Source: Pseudobutyrivibrio sp. MD2005 (GTDB taxonomy: Bacteria; Bacillota; Clostridia; Lachnospirales; Lachnospiraceae). Taken from it: DNA of 64,000 bases. The notes beneath the pieces are model-generated. The model was given only the letters and a program-made list of their open reading frames with translations, was not told the DNA's origin and searched no databases. Positions 44,323-53,397 of this stretch are shown piece after piece; position 1 is the stretch's first letter, and each line of letters starts with the position of its first letter. The stretch covers positions 1 through 64,000 of the forward strand of contig NZ_JHXE01000022.1 in NCBI RefSeq assembly GCF_000621865.1, in the 5' to 3' direction. A program made the position numbers and the translations under genes.

Positions 44323-45310
44323 TCACATTAGTTTCTGGATACTCAATCTCATCCACTATCTCATAATCTATATTAAATTCCTTAGCATATTGTTCAGCAT
44401 AGCTTCCTTTTGTAGTAACTATAGTTGGATGTGACCCAAAGCATCCTTCATCCTTACCTGTAGCAAGTACTTTCATTTCATGCACACTTTCCGGTATATA
44501 TACTTTTGTATCGCACAATGTCCAGAAAGAAAACAATCCTATCTTTTCAACGGAATCTGGCACATATATCTCAACATAATCCATGTCTTCACCATAACCA
44601 TCAAAGGCCCCCATTACTGCCGTCACTTGATCTGGTATGACAATTGTAGTGCTATTACCATTGTATTCCTGTAAACTATTATCCGGGTATATTACAAATT
44701 CTCCCATTTCTTTTTCAAATGGATTCTTTCTGAATACCTGCGCCCCCAATTTAACGTTGTTTAAATCTGCATCTAGCTTCTCAATTTGATTATTTGCAAA
44801 TGCTCTATCATCTATTTCTTTTATCGTTTGAGGTAACTTTAAATATCTAATATTACAGTCAGTAAATGCATCTTCTTCTATCAGTTCAACATTTTCAAAA
44901 TATGGTATTTCACTTAAGCTATCATCTAACTGGAATGCTGAATTGCAAACAGTTCTAACATTTTTTCCTCCCGAAACTCTTTTCAATTTATGATACCCAT
45001 TAAATGAACAAACATTTATCAAAGTAACAGTATCGGGGATTTCTATTTCTTCTACTATGTCACACCCCTTACATCTTGCTCCTTTTGAATCTGTCTCTGT
45101 CACTGGCATAAATAGAAATCTTTCTGGTATTTTAATAATTGCCTTATCATAATCTACCGCCACTGCATAGGTGCCATGGACTTCAAAATATATCCCTTGT
45201 GAGGGGCTGTATATCTCTATCGGATGAATAAATGGTAATAAGACAAAGCCAACAATAAGTATAATTATTATTACCGGAATATATTTAATTATTTTCTTTA
45301 CTTTTTGCAT
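44303..45310 (-). CDS. Membrane-anchored LRR_5-type protein, tandem paralogue 3
   Basis: This 335-residue protein has an N-terminal anchor (KYIPVIIIILIVGFVLLPFI, about residues 9-28) and extracytoplasmic BspA/LRR_5 repeats (IEIPDTVTLINVCSFNGYHK, AFTDCNIRYLKLPQTIKEID). Its second half is nearly identical to paralogue 1 (46451-47440) and less like paralogue 2. A degenerate copy of the toxin-tail junction lies at its start (AACTAGGAGCCTACTAATG). The tail is extended to NVSEDDND and overlaps the next gene by 20 bp. Role: candidate immunity protein of the upstream LXG effector (inference). Confidence 0.8.
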   Translation of the reverse strand: MQKVKKIIKYIPVIIIILIVGFVLLPFIHPIEIYSPSQGIYFEVHGTYAVAVDYDKAIIKIPERFLFMPVTETDSKGARCKGCDIVEEIEIPDTVTLINVCSFNGYHKLKRVSGGKNVRTVCNSAFQLDDSLSEIPYFENVELIEEDAFTDCNIRYLKLPQTIKEIDDRAFANNQIEKLDADLNNVKLGAQVFRKNPFEKEMGEFVIYPDNSLQEYNGNSTTIVIPDQVTAVMGAFDGYGEDMDYVEIYVPDSVEKIGLFSFWTLCDTKVYIPESVHEMKVLATGKDEGCFGSHPTIVTTKGSYAEQYAKEFNIDYEIVDEIEYPETNVSEDDND

Positions 45311-45389
45311 TAGTAGGCTCCTAGTTGATTCGTCTTTTCGAAAATGTTTGTTCCAAGTGTTACACTTTCGTTATCTAAACACATTAGAT

Positions 45390-46373
45390 TTATTCAGCAT
45401 TTTCAGGATACTCAATCTCATCCACTATCTCGTGGTCAATGTTATATTTTTTAGCAAACGCTTCTGCATAGCTTCCTTTAGTTGTTACAATTGAAGCATT
45501 ATAGAATGAATACTGCTCTTCATCATCGTAGTAATCGATTTCGATTACGCTATCTGGAATATATACAGTCCCATGATTTGAAAACCATAAGGAACTTGTT
45601 GTTATCTTTGTTACTGTACTTGGAACATATATTTTTATATTTTCACTGTCATCGTCAAAATCAAAAAAAGCTCCACTTATCACCGTCACTCCGTTGGGAA
45701 TAACAATTGTTGTATCATTCCCATTATATTCCTGTAAACTACCGTCGGGATATATTGCAAAGTCGCCCATTTGTTTTTGGAATGGATTATGAAAAAATAC
45801 CTGTATTCCTAATGTCACATCATTTAAATCTGCATCTAATTTAGAAATATTATTGTATGCAAATGCTTCATCTCCTATTTCTTTTATTGTCTCAGGTAAC
45901 TTCAAATAAGAAAGACTACAGTCAGTAAATGCATTTTGCTCTATCACCTCGACTTTTTCAAAATTAGGTATTTCTGTTAGAAGTTCATCTGACCGAAAAG
46001 CTGAATCACATATTACTCTAATATTCTTCCCACCTGTAACCTTTGTTAATTTGTCACACCCATTGAATGAACATACATCTATCATAGTAACAGTATCTGG
46101 TATTTCTATTTCTTCAACTATATCACGCCCTTTACTTCTTACCCCTTTCGTATGTGTTTGTGTTACAGGTCTAAAAAAGAAGCTTTCTGGTATTTTTATA
46201 ATCGCCTTATCATAATCTACCGCTACTGCATATGTGCCATGTACTTCAAAATAAATCCCTTGTACAGGGCTATATATCTCTATCGGATGAATAAATGGTA
46301 ATAAGACAAAACCGATAATAAGTACAATTATTATTGCCGGAATATATTTAATTATTTTCTTTACTTTTTGCAT
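45390..46373 (-). CDS. Membrane-anchored LRR_5-type protein, tandem paralogue 2
   Basis: From ATG 46373 (MQKVKKIIKYIPAII) the protein has 327 residues; an in-frame TTG at 46388 lies within the ribosome site GGGAGG. Anchor at about 9-28, then LRR_5 repeats (VEEIEIPDTVTMIDVCSFNG, NAFTDCSLSYLKLPETIKEI). The N-terminal half follows paralogue 3, while the second half is the most diverged (IKIYVPSTVTKITTSSLWFS). Upstream of its start the DNA AATTGGGAGGCCTATTAATG repeats the end of the effector gene, so the duplicated unit includes the toxin tail. Confidence 0.82.
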   Translation of the reverse strand: MQKVKKIIKYIPAIIIVLIIGFVLLPFIHPIEIYSPVQGIYFEVHGTYAVAVDYDKAIIKIPESFFFRPVTQTHTKGVRSKGRDIVEEIEIPDTVTMIDVCSFNGCDKLTKVTGGKNIRVICDSAFRSDELLTEIPNFEKVEVIEQNAFTDCSLSYLKLPETIKEIGDEAFAYNNISKLDADLNDVTLGIQVFFHNPFQKQMGDFAIYPDGSLQEYNGNDTTIVIPNGVTVISGAFFDFDDDSENIKIYVPSTVTKITTSSLWFSNHGTVYIPDSVIEIDYYDDEEQYSFYNASIVTTKGSYAEAFAKKYNIDHEIVDEIEYPENAE

Positions 46374-46450
46374 TAATAGGCCTCCCAATTAACTAGCCCT
46401 ATTGAACAGTATTATCCCCTGCGCTGCGCTATAGCCATCTACACATTGGT

Positions 46451-47440
46451 TCACTCAGCATTTTCTGGATACTCAATCTCATCCACTATCTCATAATCTA
46501 TATTAAATTCCTTAGCATATTGCTCAGCATAGCTTCCTTTAGTAGTAACTATAGTTGTATGGGGGCCAAAGCATCCATCATCCTTACCCGTAGCAAGTAC
46601 TTTCATTTCTTGCACACTTTCTGGTATATATACTTTTGTATCGCACAATGTCCAGAAAGAAAGCAATCCTATCTTTTCAACGGATTCTGGCACATATATC
46701 TCGACATAATCCATGTCTTCACCATAATCATGAAACGCCCCCATTACCGCTGTTACTTCATCTGGGATGACAATTGTTGAGCTATTACCATTGTATTCCT
46801 GTAAACTATTATCTGGGTATATTACAAATTCACCCATTTCTTTTTCAAATGGATTCTTTCTAAATACCTGCGCACCTAATTTAACGTTGTTTAAATCTGC
46901 ATCTATCTCCTCAATTTGATTATATGCAAATGCTCTATCATCTATTTCTTTTATCGTTTGAGGTAACTTTAAATATCTAATATTACAGTCAGTAAATGCA
47001 TCTTCTTCTATCAGTTCAACTTTTTCAAAATAAGGTATTTCTGTTAATAGATCATCGGATAGAAAAGCTCTATCACGTATAATTATAACATTTTCGCCTC
47101 CTGTAACCTTCTTTAACTTGTTATAGCCCAAAAATGAACATACATCTATCATTGTAACAGAATCGGGTATTTCCACCTCTTCAACTATGTCACACCCTTT
47201 ACTGCTTACGCCTTTTGTGCTTATTTGCTCTACTGGTCTAAAGAAAAAATGCGTTGGTATTTTTATAATCGCCTTATCATAATCAACTGCAACTGCATAG
47301 GTTCCATGGACTTTAAAATAAATTCCTTCGAAAGGATTATAAAGCTCAATCGGATGAATAAATGGTAATAGGACGAATCCAATAATAAGTACAATTATTA
47401 TTGCCGGAATATATTTTATTATTTTCTTAACTTTTTGCAT
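46451..47440 (-). CDS. Membrane-anchored LRR_5-type protein, tandem paralogue 1 (coupled to effector)
   Basis: The ATG at 47440 shares its A with the effector stop (TAATG), with GGGAGG just upstream inside the effector's last codons, so translation is tightly coupled. The 329-residue protein has a membrane anchor (about 9-28) and LRR_5 repeats in the extracytoplasmic part (IPDSVTMIDVCSFLGYNKL, GAQVFRKNPFEKEMGEFVIY). BspA-type repeats usually bind proteins or host surfaces; here the position directly behind a toxin suggests an immunity or adaptor role, which is not known for this family and is inference. Confidence 0.82.
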   Translation of the reverse strand: MQKVKKIIKYIPAIIIVLIIGFVLLPFIHPIELYNPFEGIYFKVHGTYAVAVDYDKAIIKIPTHFFFRPVEQISTKGVSSKGCDIVEEVEIPDSVTMIDVCSFLGYNKLKKVTGGENVIIIRDRAFLSDDLLTEIPYFEKVELIEEDAFTDCNIRYLKLPQTIKEIDDRAFAYNQIEEIDADLNNVKLGAQVFRKNPFEKEMGEFVIYPDNSLQEYNGNSSTIVIPDEVTAVMGAFHDYGEDMDYVEIYVPESVEKIGLLSFWTLCDTKVYIPESVQEMKVLATGKDDGCFGPHTTIVTTKGSYAEQYAKEFNIDYEIVDEIEYPENAE

Positions 47441-50280
47441 TAATAGGCCTCCCAATTACTTAATTTTTCCGAAAACGTTTTTCCTACCGCTGCTGTATTA
47501 TCATATTTTATGTCTATTGATAAGTTATTTTGCAAGAATTTTACAGCATCATCAAATTGGACGTTTGATAAATCATCTATACTTACTTTTCCTGTTTCTC
47601 CAGTCCATATACATGTTAGTATTTCTTTCTTTTCTTCTACTGAATATCTATTCCATTCTTTTCCTGACATAAAATTTTTAAAATCATCTTCTGATAATCT
47701 ATTTATGTATAATGTTACTTCTTTTACATCATCACTATCCACACACATAACCGATAATCCATCTCTTTGCACTATATTCCACTTATAAATAGTTTCTGGA
47801 TCATAACATCCTATTTTTAATTCATTCCCCCCTGGGAGTCCCTCAACTGAAATACCATCTTGATTCCATTCACACATTAATCTTTCATACTTTTCTTCTA
47901 CTTCCTTATGCGAACTTACTATGTTTTCACCATCACTACCAATACCAATAATTGTATTCCCTACATCAACAATGTTTTGAAGCTCACCAAATACTGGTAC
48001 GCAGCCAACAATATCTAATCCTAGTGATGTAATAGAATTGTTATATTCTTTTACAGCTTTATCGTACTCTTCTTTTCTGTATTCATTATCTATTTCTTCT
48101 CCACAATATTGTATAGCATAATATTTATATGAGTCTGATTCTTTATTTGTAAGATTAGTATTATTTATCTCGAAATCAATATGAATTCTACCATTAGTTA
48201 CCGTATATAATGAAATTGAATCTAATTGTGTGTCGTATACATTGACTGTTTTTCTGCGTTCTGATGCTGTAGTTTGCTCAACTAAGTTTTTATACTTTAT
48301 TTGAACACCTGCTCTTATACCTTCTAGATATGTCATGTAATCATAGTTTTGCTTTTGAGCTGTAAAAAATTTATTTTTTTGTTCTAAATCTTCCTTATCT
48401 AAATCGACATATTTTTCAAACAATGTCTGTGAATTTTCTAAAGAATAATTTGTCATAGAATATGCCATTTTAAAGTAATTATTACAATATACCCACTCTC
48501 CTTCTATTTTACATTGTGCCCCTACTTCATAATTATTTCTCTCTTCCGCAGATAATGTACAATCATTTCCTAAAAACATTCCATTTGAAAAAGCTAGTAG
48601 TTTATTAATGCCATCTTTATTCTCTTTTACAATTTGGTTACCATCAGAATCGATTTCATAATCATAACAATTATCAAACACTTGTAACCCATATATTGAG
48701 AATGCCACATTTCCACTATCTGAAAGTTTCTCAGGATTAATTTGCGCCACCTTATAATATTCCTCTTCTGTAGTAGCTTGGCTTAATCCTTGAACCAATT
48801 GAATATCTTCGTCTGTGAAAACTGAGTTTGCAAACTCGCATATATCCTCATCTGTCATTCCTATTGCTTTAAGATTCTGATAGCCTTCTTCACCAATTTT
48901 CTTATACATATTTACTGACATAAAATCATATGAATTATTATTAGTAGTTATTGTAATTTTAAGCTTTTCATCTACAAGACTAGAGCCTAATCTTATATAT
49001 GGTTTTTCATAGCCTTTACGCACTTCACCATTATCATAGTATGCTGTCTTAAAGGTCTCTGAAGGCATATTCGCTATTCTTGATAATGTAGAGTATGTTC
49101 TTCCTTGAGTTTTCCAATCCACATGTTCAAGTACCTTCGACATTAGCTCCTTATTTACACCAATTTCATATGTAACATTATCTCCACCCCCTGCCTCGGA
49201 CCTATCTATTTCTTTTGTATAGGTAAATTCTGTCAATGCATGATTCAGCAATTCAGTGTCCTTATTTTTTATTGCTAAATGCATTATCATGCTGATTGAT
49301 TCACAATCCTCATCACTCCAATTCCCACTTCCTATGTTATTTAGATATGTCATATATCCATAGAAAAATGCTCTATTAACAGTATAATTTGAGCTATCTT
49401 TTATGACCTTACTATATATTTCACGCACTTGCTTTGCATCAATAAGCGACCAGGAATATGTATCATTTAATAAAATACTATCTCCACTTACAAATTTACC
49501 TACATTGTTTAAATAGGTAAGCTGAAGATATTCAGGATGTTTTTCAACGATGAATGATGCCATTCTTTTATTCAAGTCATCTACTCTGCTGTCTATATTC
49601 GCTTCCTCTATCAATATTTGCGTTTCGTTATCGAACTTTATGAGCTTTTGTCTACAGTATGCTAGATATCCTTCTGGCTCATCATCACTGCAAAATTTCG
49701 AAAATGCAATTTCGACTGCTAAAGATCCTAATGACTCATCAGGACCACAAAAATTCGCAAATGCAGTTTTACCTGCTGAAAAATCTTGCGTCCTTATATC
49801 TCCGTATTTACTGTATTTCTCCTGTAAATCCAGTATCATATCTTCTACTGTCTTTACCTGCGCATTATATGCTTCCGATTTTTCTTTAAAATCATTCTCT
49901 ATTTTAGTTAAATCGTCGTAACTTATGTATGCCTCTGGGTCACTATCTACAGTGAGTTTAAAGTTTTCAAGTATTGTTGCATGCAAGCTATCTATGTCAT
50001 CATGCAGCTTTAAAATATCATTTAAAAGTGTTGTTTCAGTATCACTCAGCATAGTTTTTGCTGCATCTGCATCCACGCCCATCCAAGTGTCTGTAGTTGC
50101 CACTGCATCCATTGCTACAAAATGCTCATTTGCATAATTCTCAAAATCTGTGAACGAATCAGACCAATCTCCAAAATACTTTCTTGTCGCCGGAACATTA
50201 AAAAACTTGCCTGCGTTAATAAAGCTATGTATCGTATAATCGACAATATTGTTGACTATTAAATTACCTAATACACCCAT
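47440..50280 (-). CDS. LXG-like secreted effector (946 aa)
   Basis: The N-terminal about 240 residues (NYANEHFVAMDAVATTDTWM, DADAAKTMLSDTETTLLND, LTVDSDPEAYISYDDLTKIE) form the same LXG/WXG100-type helical domain as the effector at 40186-42867. A short internal duplication (AFANFCGPDESLGS / AFSKFCSDDEPEGY) lies near residue 195. The middle is helical and unique; near residue 760 a hydrophobic stretch (SLGLDIVGCVPVFGELQNIV) may act in membrane insertion. The last about 180 residues (from LPGGNELKIGCYDPETIYKW) are an unrecognised candidate toxin domain. It lies 18 bp after the small helical partner and is coupled to the LRR paralogues. Confidence 0.82.
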   Translation of the reverse strand: MGVLGNLIVNNIVDYTIHSFINAGKFFNVPATRKYFGDWSDSFTDFENYANEHFVAMDAVATTDTWMGVDADAAKTMLSDTETTLLNDILKLHDDIDSLHATILENFKLTVDSDPEAYISYDDLTKIENDFKEKSEAYNAQVKTVEDMILDLQEKYSKYGDIRTQDFSAGKTAFANFCGPDESLGSLAVEIAFSKFCSDDEPEGYLAYCRQKLIKFDNETQILIEEANIDSRVDDLNKRMASFIVEKHPEYLQLTYLNNVGKFVSGDSILLNDTYSWSLIDAKQVREIYSKVIKDSSNYTVNRAFFYGYMTYLNNIGSGNWSDEDCESISMIMHLAIKNKDTELLNHALTEFTYTKEIDRSEAGGGDNVTYEIGVNKELMSKVLEHVDWKTQGRTYSTLSRIANMPSETFKTAYYDNGEVRKGYEKPYIRLGSSLVDEKLKITITTNNNSYDFMSVNMYKKIGEEGYQNLKAIGMTDEDICEFANSVFTDEDIQLVQGLSQATTEEEYYKVAQINPEKLSDSGNVAFSIYGLQVFDNCYDYEIDSDGNQIVKENKDGINKLLAFSNGMFLGNDCTLSAEERNNYEVGAQCKIEGEWVYCNNYFKMAYSMTNYSLENSQTLFEKYVDLDKEDLEQKNKFFTAQKQNYDYMTYLEGIRAGVQIKYKNLVEQTTASERRKTVNVYDTQLDSISLYTVTNGRIHIDFEINNTNLTNKESDSYKYYAIQYCGEEIDNEYRKEEYDKAVKEYNNSITSLGLDIVGCVPVFGELQNIVDVGNTIIGIGSDGENIVSSHKEVEEKYERLMCEWNQDGISVEGLPGGNELKIGCYDPETIYKWNIVQRDGLSVMCVDSDDVKEVTLYINRLSEDDFKNFMSGKEWNRYSVEEKKEILTCIWTGETGKVSIDDLSNVQFDDAVKFLQNNLSIDIKYDNTAAVGKTFSEKLSNWEAY

Positions 50281-50298
50281 TTGTGTCTCCTCTTTATC

Positions 50299-50631
50299 CT
50301 AATTTGCTACGTCTATCGCATCACCTGATATACTGTCTGCCGTTTGTACGTTGGTTGTGCAATCCGTTATTAATCCTGACACATCAACTGTCATGAAAGT
50401 TTTGTATCTGTTTGTCATCTGCTGTACTTGATCTAGTTTTTGATTAAGTAATTCCATTGCATTTGTGCCTTCAGCTGCAGCCTTGCTAATAAAGACTGCA
50501 TCTTCTATTGTCATAATAGAGGCTGTTTCATTTAAATCATCCAAAAGAAGGTTGAACTCTTCTGGATTGTAGTATTCACCCTGACTACTATCACTATTTA
50601 CTAAACCTAAATATACATCTGCTTCTGCCAT
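50299..50631 (-). CDS. Small helical WXG100/Lap-like partner of the LXG effector
   Basis: The 110-residue acidic protein (MAEADVYLGLVNSDSSQGEY) is predicted to be helical, with ELLNQKLDQVQQMTNRYKTF in the centre. LXG effectors are usually preceded by one or two small helical proteins that bind the LXG domain as targeting partners; size and position fit this role. No WxG motif is visible, so family membership is inferred from context. GGAG lies 10 bases before the ATG. It starts the effector operon; a clear promoter was not found upstream. Confidence 0.7.
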   Translation of the reverse strand: MAEADVYLGLVNSDSSQGEYYNPEEFNLLLDDLNETASIMTIEDAVFISKAAAEGTNAMELLNQKLDQVQQMTNRYKTFMTVDVSGLITDCTTNVQTADSISGDAIDVAN

Positions 50632-50695
50632 AATTCATATTCTCCATATCTATAAATATTGTTTATTTACCTACTTTTTTATTATGTTATTTGTT

Positions 50696-50794
50696 TTAAT
50701 CATCTTCATCATCATCGTCGTCTAGTAAATCGTCAATTTCGTCTTGCAGCTCATCTATTTTAAGTTATTCGCTAACAGATAAGTAAACATACAT
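50696..50794 (-). pseudogene. Small acidic ORF interrupted by an in-frame TAA
   Basis: On the minus strand ATG at 50794 reads MYVYLSVSE, then TAA (50767-50765), then continues in frame LKIDELQDEIDDLLDDDDDE and stops at 50696. A CAA-to-TAA change would explain it. The acidic tail resembles the ends of small proteins, but I cannot name a family. It lies just upstream of the Lap-like gene. Confidence 0.35.
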
Positions 50795-50905
50795 TTTAGG
50801 AATTTAGCGCCCCTTTTACTACTTCTATATTTTTATGTAAATTTCACAAAACACCATCAAATTTTAACAGTTTCTAAATGCTCTTACAATATTTTACGGA
50901 CATTT

Positions 50906-51001
50906 TTGGTATTTTTAGTCTCTGTTATGGCAAGTATGGCTTGTCACTATATCTGTAAATGGCTCGACATAGATGATTCTGGCAATGAGCCTACGGATTA
51001 A
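50906..51001 (+). CDS. Tiny membrane peptide with charged tail
   Basis: A plus-strand frame from TTG 50906 (or ATG 50927) encodes VFLVSVMASMACHYICKWLD followed by IDDSGNEPTD, 31 codons in all. The hydrophobic helix, the HYICKWLD motif and the short acidic tail match a tiny protein family I recall from many Lachnospiraceae and other Bacillota, sometimes likened to holin-like or type I toxin peptides; this is recollection. A strong terminator follows 24 bp later on the same strand, which supports that it is a real transcript. The start is uncertain because no good ribosome site is seen. Confidence 0.5.
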   Translation: MVFLVSVMASMACHYICKWLDIDDSGNEPTD

Positions 51002-51024
51002 GTCACCGTGACCAAACGGAATAG

Positions 51025-51060
51025 AAAAAGCTAGGAGATTGTGCAACTCCTAGCTTTTTT
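51025..51060 (+). terminator. Strong terminator behind the tiny membrane peptide
   Basis: AAAAAGCTAGGAG (51025-51037) pairs with CTCCTAGCTTTTT (51047-51059) around a 9-nt loop, with six T at the end of the plus strand. It can also act on the minus strand through the A run. Confidence 0.9.
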
Positions 51061-51130
51061 AATTCAGCCCATATTCTATTAGTATGATATGTTTATACTA
51101 TAAAAAATCGTCGCCATTTACTAGGCTTGA

Positions 51131-51162
51131 AAATAGGCGATAGCTTTCGCTATCGCCTATTT
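51131..51162. terminator. Terminator behind glnN
   Basis: AAATAGGCGATAGC (51131-51144) pairs with GCTATCGCCTATTT (51149-51162) around TTTC; A/T runs on both sides allow action on both strands. It is 10 bp beyond the glnN stop. Confidence 0.92.
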
Positions 51163-51171
51163 TTTTATTTA

Positions 51172-53298
51172 TTAAACTTCGAATATCATATCTCCATAGC
51201 TTGGCATTGGCCATGATTCTTTATCTACAATCATCTCTAATGCATCTACAGGAGCTCTAAGAGCTTCCATAGCTGTAACTACTTCATCATGATAGCAGTT
51301 AGCTTTTTCGCAGCTAGAAGCTTTCATAGAGTATACCTTTTCATTTGTTTCTCTAAGTTTTACTAAAGCATCCTTTGCTTCTTTTAAGTAATTAGATACC
51401 TTAATGAGAAGCTCCTTCTGAGTGCTTACATCAGCCTCTGGGCATGCGTCTGTAATAGTTCCAATAGAAAGTCCAAGCTCTGTCGCATAGCTTATTACAG
51501 CTGGAATTATCTGCTTAGAAGCCATATCAATCATTGTTCTGGCTTCGATATTGATTGACTTAATATACTGCTCATATTCGATTTCTGCTCTTGATTCAAG
51601 CTCTACGCGTGAGAATACGCCAAACTTTTCAAACATAGATACTGTTGCATCTGTTGTAAGAGCTGGAATAGCTTCAACAAGTGAATTGATACTTGGCAAG
51701 CCACGCTTCTTAGCTTCCTCAATCCACTCATCACCATATCCATTACCATTGAACACGATGCGCTGATGTTCTGTAGCAAGCTTCTTAATCATATCATGGA
51801 CAGCAATATCAAAATCTGCTGCCTTTTCAAGCTCATCACAAGCTTCGCATAAAGCTTCAGCCATAATTGTATTTAAAACTACATTTGGCTCTCCAACTGA
51901 ATCCTGAGAACCAACCATTCTGAACTCGAATTTATTTCCAGTAAAGGCAAATGGCGATGTACGGTTTCTGTCTGTAGCATCTTTTCTAAAATCAGGAAGA
52001 GTCTTAACACCTGTATCAAGTCTTTCACCCTTCTTAGATTTAGTAGCTGTACCTGTAGAAATAAGCTGAGTCAATACATCCTCAAGCTGCTCTCCAAGAT
52101 AAACAGAGATGATAACAGGAGGTGCCTCATTTCCACCAAGTCTGTGATCGTTGCCTACGTCTGATGCCGATTCACGAAGCAAATCCGCATGCAAATCTAC
52201 TGCCTTAAGAACAAGGCACAGTACTAATAAGAACTGAATATTCTCGTGTGGAGAACGTCCTGGCTCAAATAAATTGATGCCATCGTCTGTTACGAGGGAC
52301 CAGTTATCATGCTTTCCGGAACCATTTACGCCTGCAAATGGCTTCTCATGCAATAAGCACTGAAGGCCATGACGGTTAGCAACCTTTCTAAGTGTCTCCA
52401 TAATAATCTGATTATGGTCAACAGCAACATTACACTGTGCATAGATAGGAGCAAGCTCGTGCTGAGCTGGCGCTACCTCGTTGTGCTGTGTCTTTGACGA
52501 AACACCAAGCTTCCAAAGCTCGATATTTACATCACGCATATATGCTTCGATACGCTCTGGAATAGAACCAAAATAGTGGTCGTCCATTTCCTGACCCTTT
52601 GGTGGCATTGCGCCAAAAAGTGTACGGCCAGTGTACATTAAATCCTTACGGGCAAGATACATTTCACGGTCGATAAGGAAGTATTCCTGCTCAGCACCGA
52701 CAGATGGAATAACTCTCTTTGAAGTAGTATTTCCAAATAATCTAAGTAATCTGATAGCCTGCTCAGAGAGAATCTCCATTGAACGTAAAAGTGGTGTTTT
52801 CTGATCCAATGCTTCACCTGTGTATGAGCAAAATGCTGTAGGTATGCAAAGTGTTGCACCTGCTGCGTCCTGTCTTACAAATGCAGGAGATGTTGGATCC
52901 CAAGCAGTATATCCTCTTGCTTCAAATGTGGCACGGAGTCCACCTGATGGGAATGAAGAGGCATCTGGTTCGCCCTTAATTAATTCCTTACCAGAAAAGC
53001 TCATAAGCACCTTTCCTGATGGCAATGGTGCTGAAATAAATGAATCATGCTTTTCAGCAGTTATGCCTGTAAGAGGCTGGAACCAGTGTGTGTAATGAGT
53101 TGCGCCTTTTTCGATAGCCCATTCCTTCATTTCGTGAGCAATAACATCAGCAGTCTCAAGATCAAGCTCCTTGCCCTCTGAAATGGTTTGCTTTAGCTTT
53201 TGGTATGTCTTTTTTGGTAGTCGCTCCTGCATTACAGTGTCATTAAAAACATTCTCGCCAAAGATGTCTGCCACATTAAAATATTGTTCCATTATCAT
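51172..53298 (-). CDS. glnN: Glutamine synthetase type III
   Basis: The 708-residue protein matches GSIII, the large form common in Bacteroidota and Lachnospiraceae, which makes glutamine from glutamate, ammonia and ATP. Visible family features are the N-terminal [43 protein letters not shown] (core [11 protein letters not shown]), [25 protein letters not shown] (metal and substrate site), and [16 protein letters not shown]. It is flanked by terminators on both sides and is probably monocistronic. Nitrogen-responsive regulation is expected, but no site was recognised. Confidence 0.96.
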   Translation of the reverse strand: MIMEQYFNVADIFGENVFNDTVMQERLPKKTYQKLKQTISEGKELDLETADVIAHEMKEWAIEKGATHYTHWFQPLTGITAEKHDSFISAPLPSGKVLMSFSGKELIKGEPDASSFPSGGLRATFEARGYTAWDPTSPAFVRQDAAGATLCIPTAFCSYTGEALDQKTPLLRSMEILSEQAIRLLRLFGNTTSKRVIPSVGAEQEYFLIDREMYLARKDLMYTGRTLFGAMPPKGQEMDDHYFGSIPERIEAYMRDVNIELWKLGVSSKTQHNEVAPAQHELAPIYAQCNVAVDHNQIIMETLRKVANRHGLQCLLHEKPFAGVNGSGKHDNWSLVTDDGINLFEPGRSPHENIQFLLVLCLVLKAVDLHADLLRESASDVGNDHRLGGNEAPPVIISVYLGEQLEDVLTQLISTGTATKSKKGERLDTGVKTLPDFRKDATDRNRTSPFAFTGNKFEFRMVGSQDSVGEPNVVLNTIMAEALCEACDELEKAADFDIAVHDMIKKLATEHQRIVFNGNGYGDEWIEEAKKRGLPSINSLVEAIPALTTDATVSMFEKFGVFSRVELESRAEIEYEQYIKSINIEARTMIDMASKQIIPAVISYATELGLSIGTITDACPEADVSTQKELLIKVSNYLKEAKDALVKLRETNEKVYSMKASSCEKANCYHDEVVTAMEALRAPVDALEMIVDKESWPMPSYGDMIFEV

Positions 53299-53325
53299 GT
53301 ATCCTTTCCCTTAACATATATAAAG

Positions 53326-53361
53326 AAAGACAATCAGCAAGCTTCCCCACCGATTGTCTTT
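53326..53361 (-). terminator. Terminator between fba and glnN
   Basis: AAAGACAATC (53326-53335) pairs with GATTGTCTTT (53352-53361); the minus strand continues CTTTATATATG. A second small hairpin, TAAACCGA/TCGGTTTA around 53381-53400, overlaps the fba stop. Confidence 0.7.
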
Positions 53362-53397
53362 CAATAGTTCAACTAAAAGCTAAACCGACATATCGGT

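Noticed and set aside
43261-47440. CRISPR or short tandem repeat array
   Set aside because: The repeats are whole-gene paralogues of about 1 kb; no short regularly spaced repeats occur here or elsewhere in the window.
35020-50640. Prophage or integrative element
   Set aside because: No integrase, portal, capsid, relaxase or att-like flanks are visible; the region is toxin and immunity genes only.
40186-50794. Reassignment of TAA as a sense codon
   Set aside because: Many core genes in the window end at TAA with correct family lengths, so the two in-frame TAA codons are better explained as mutations.
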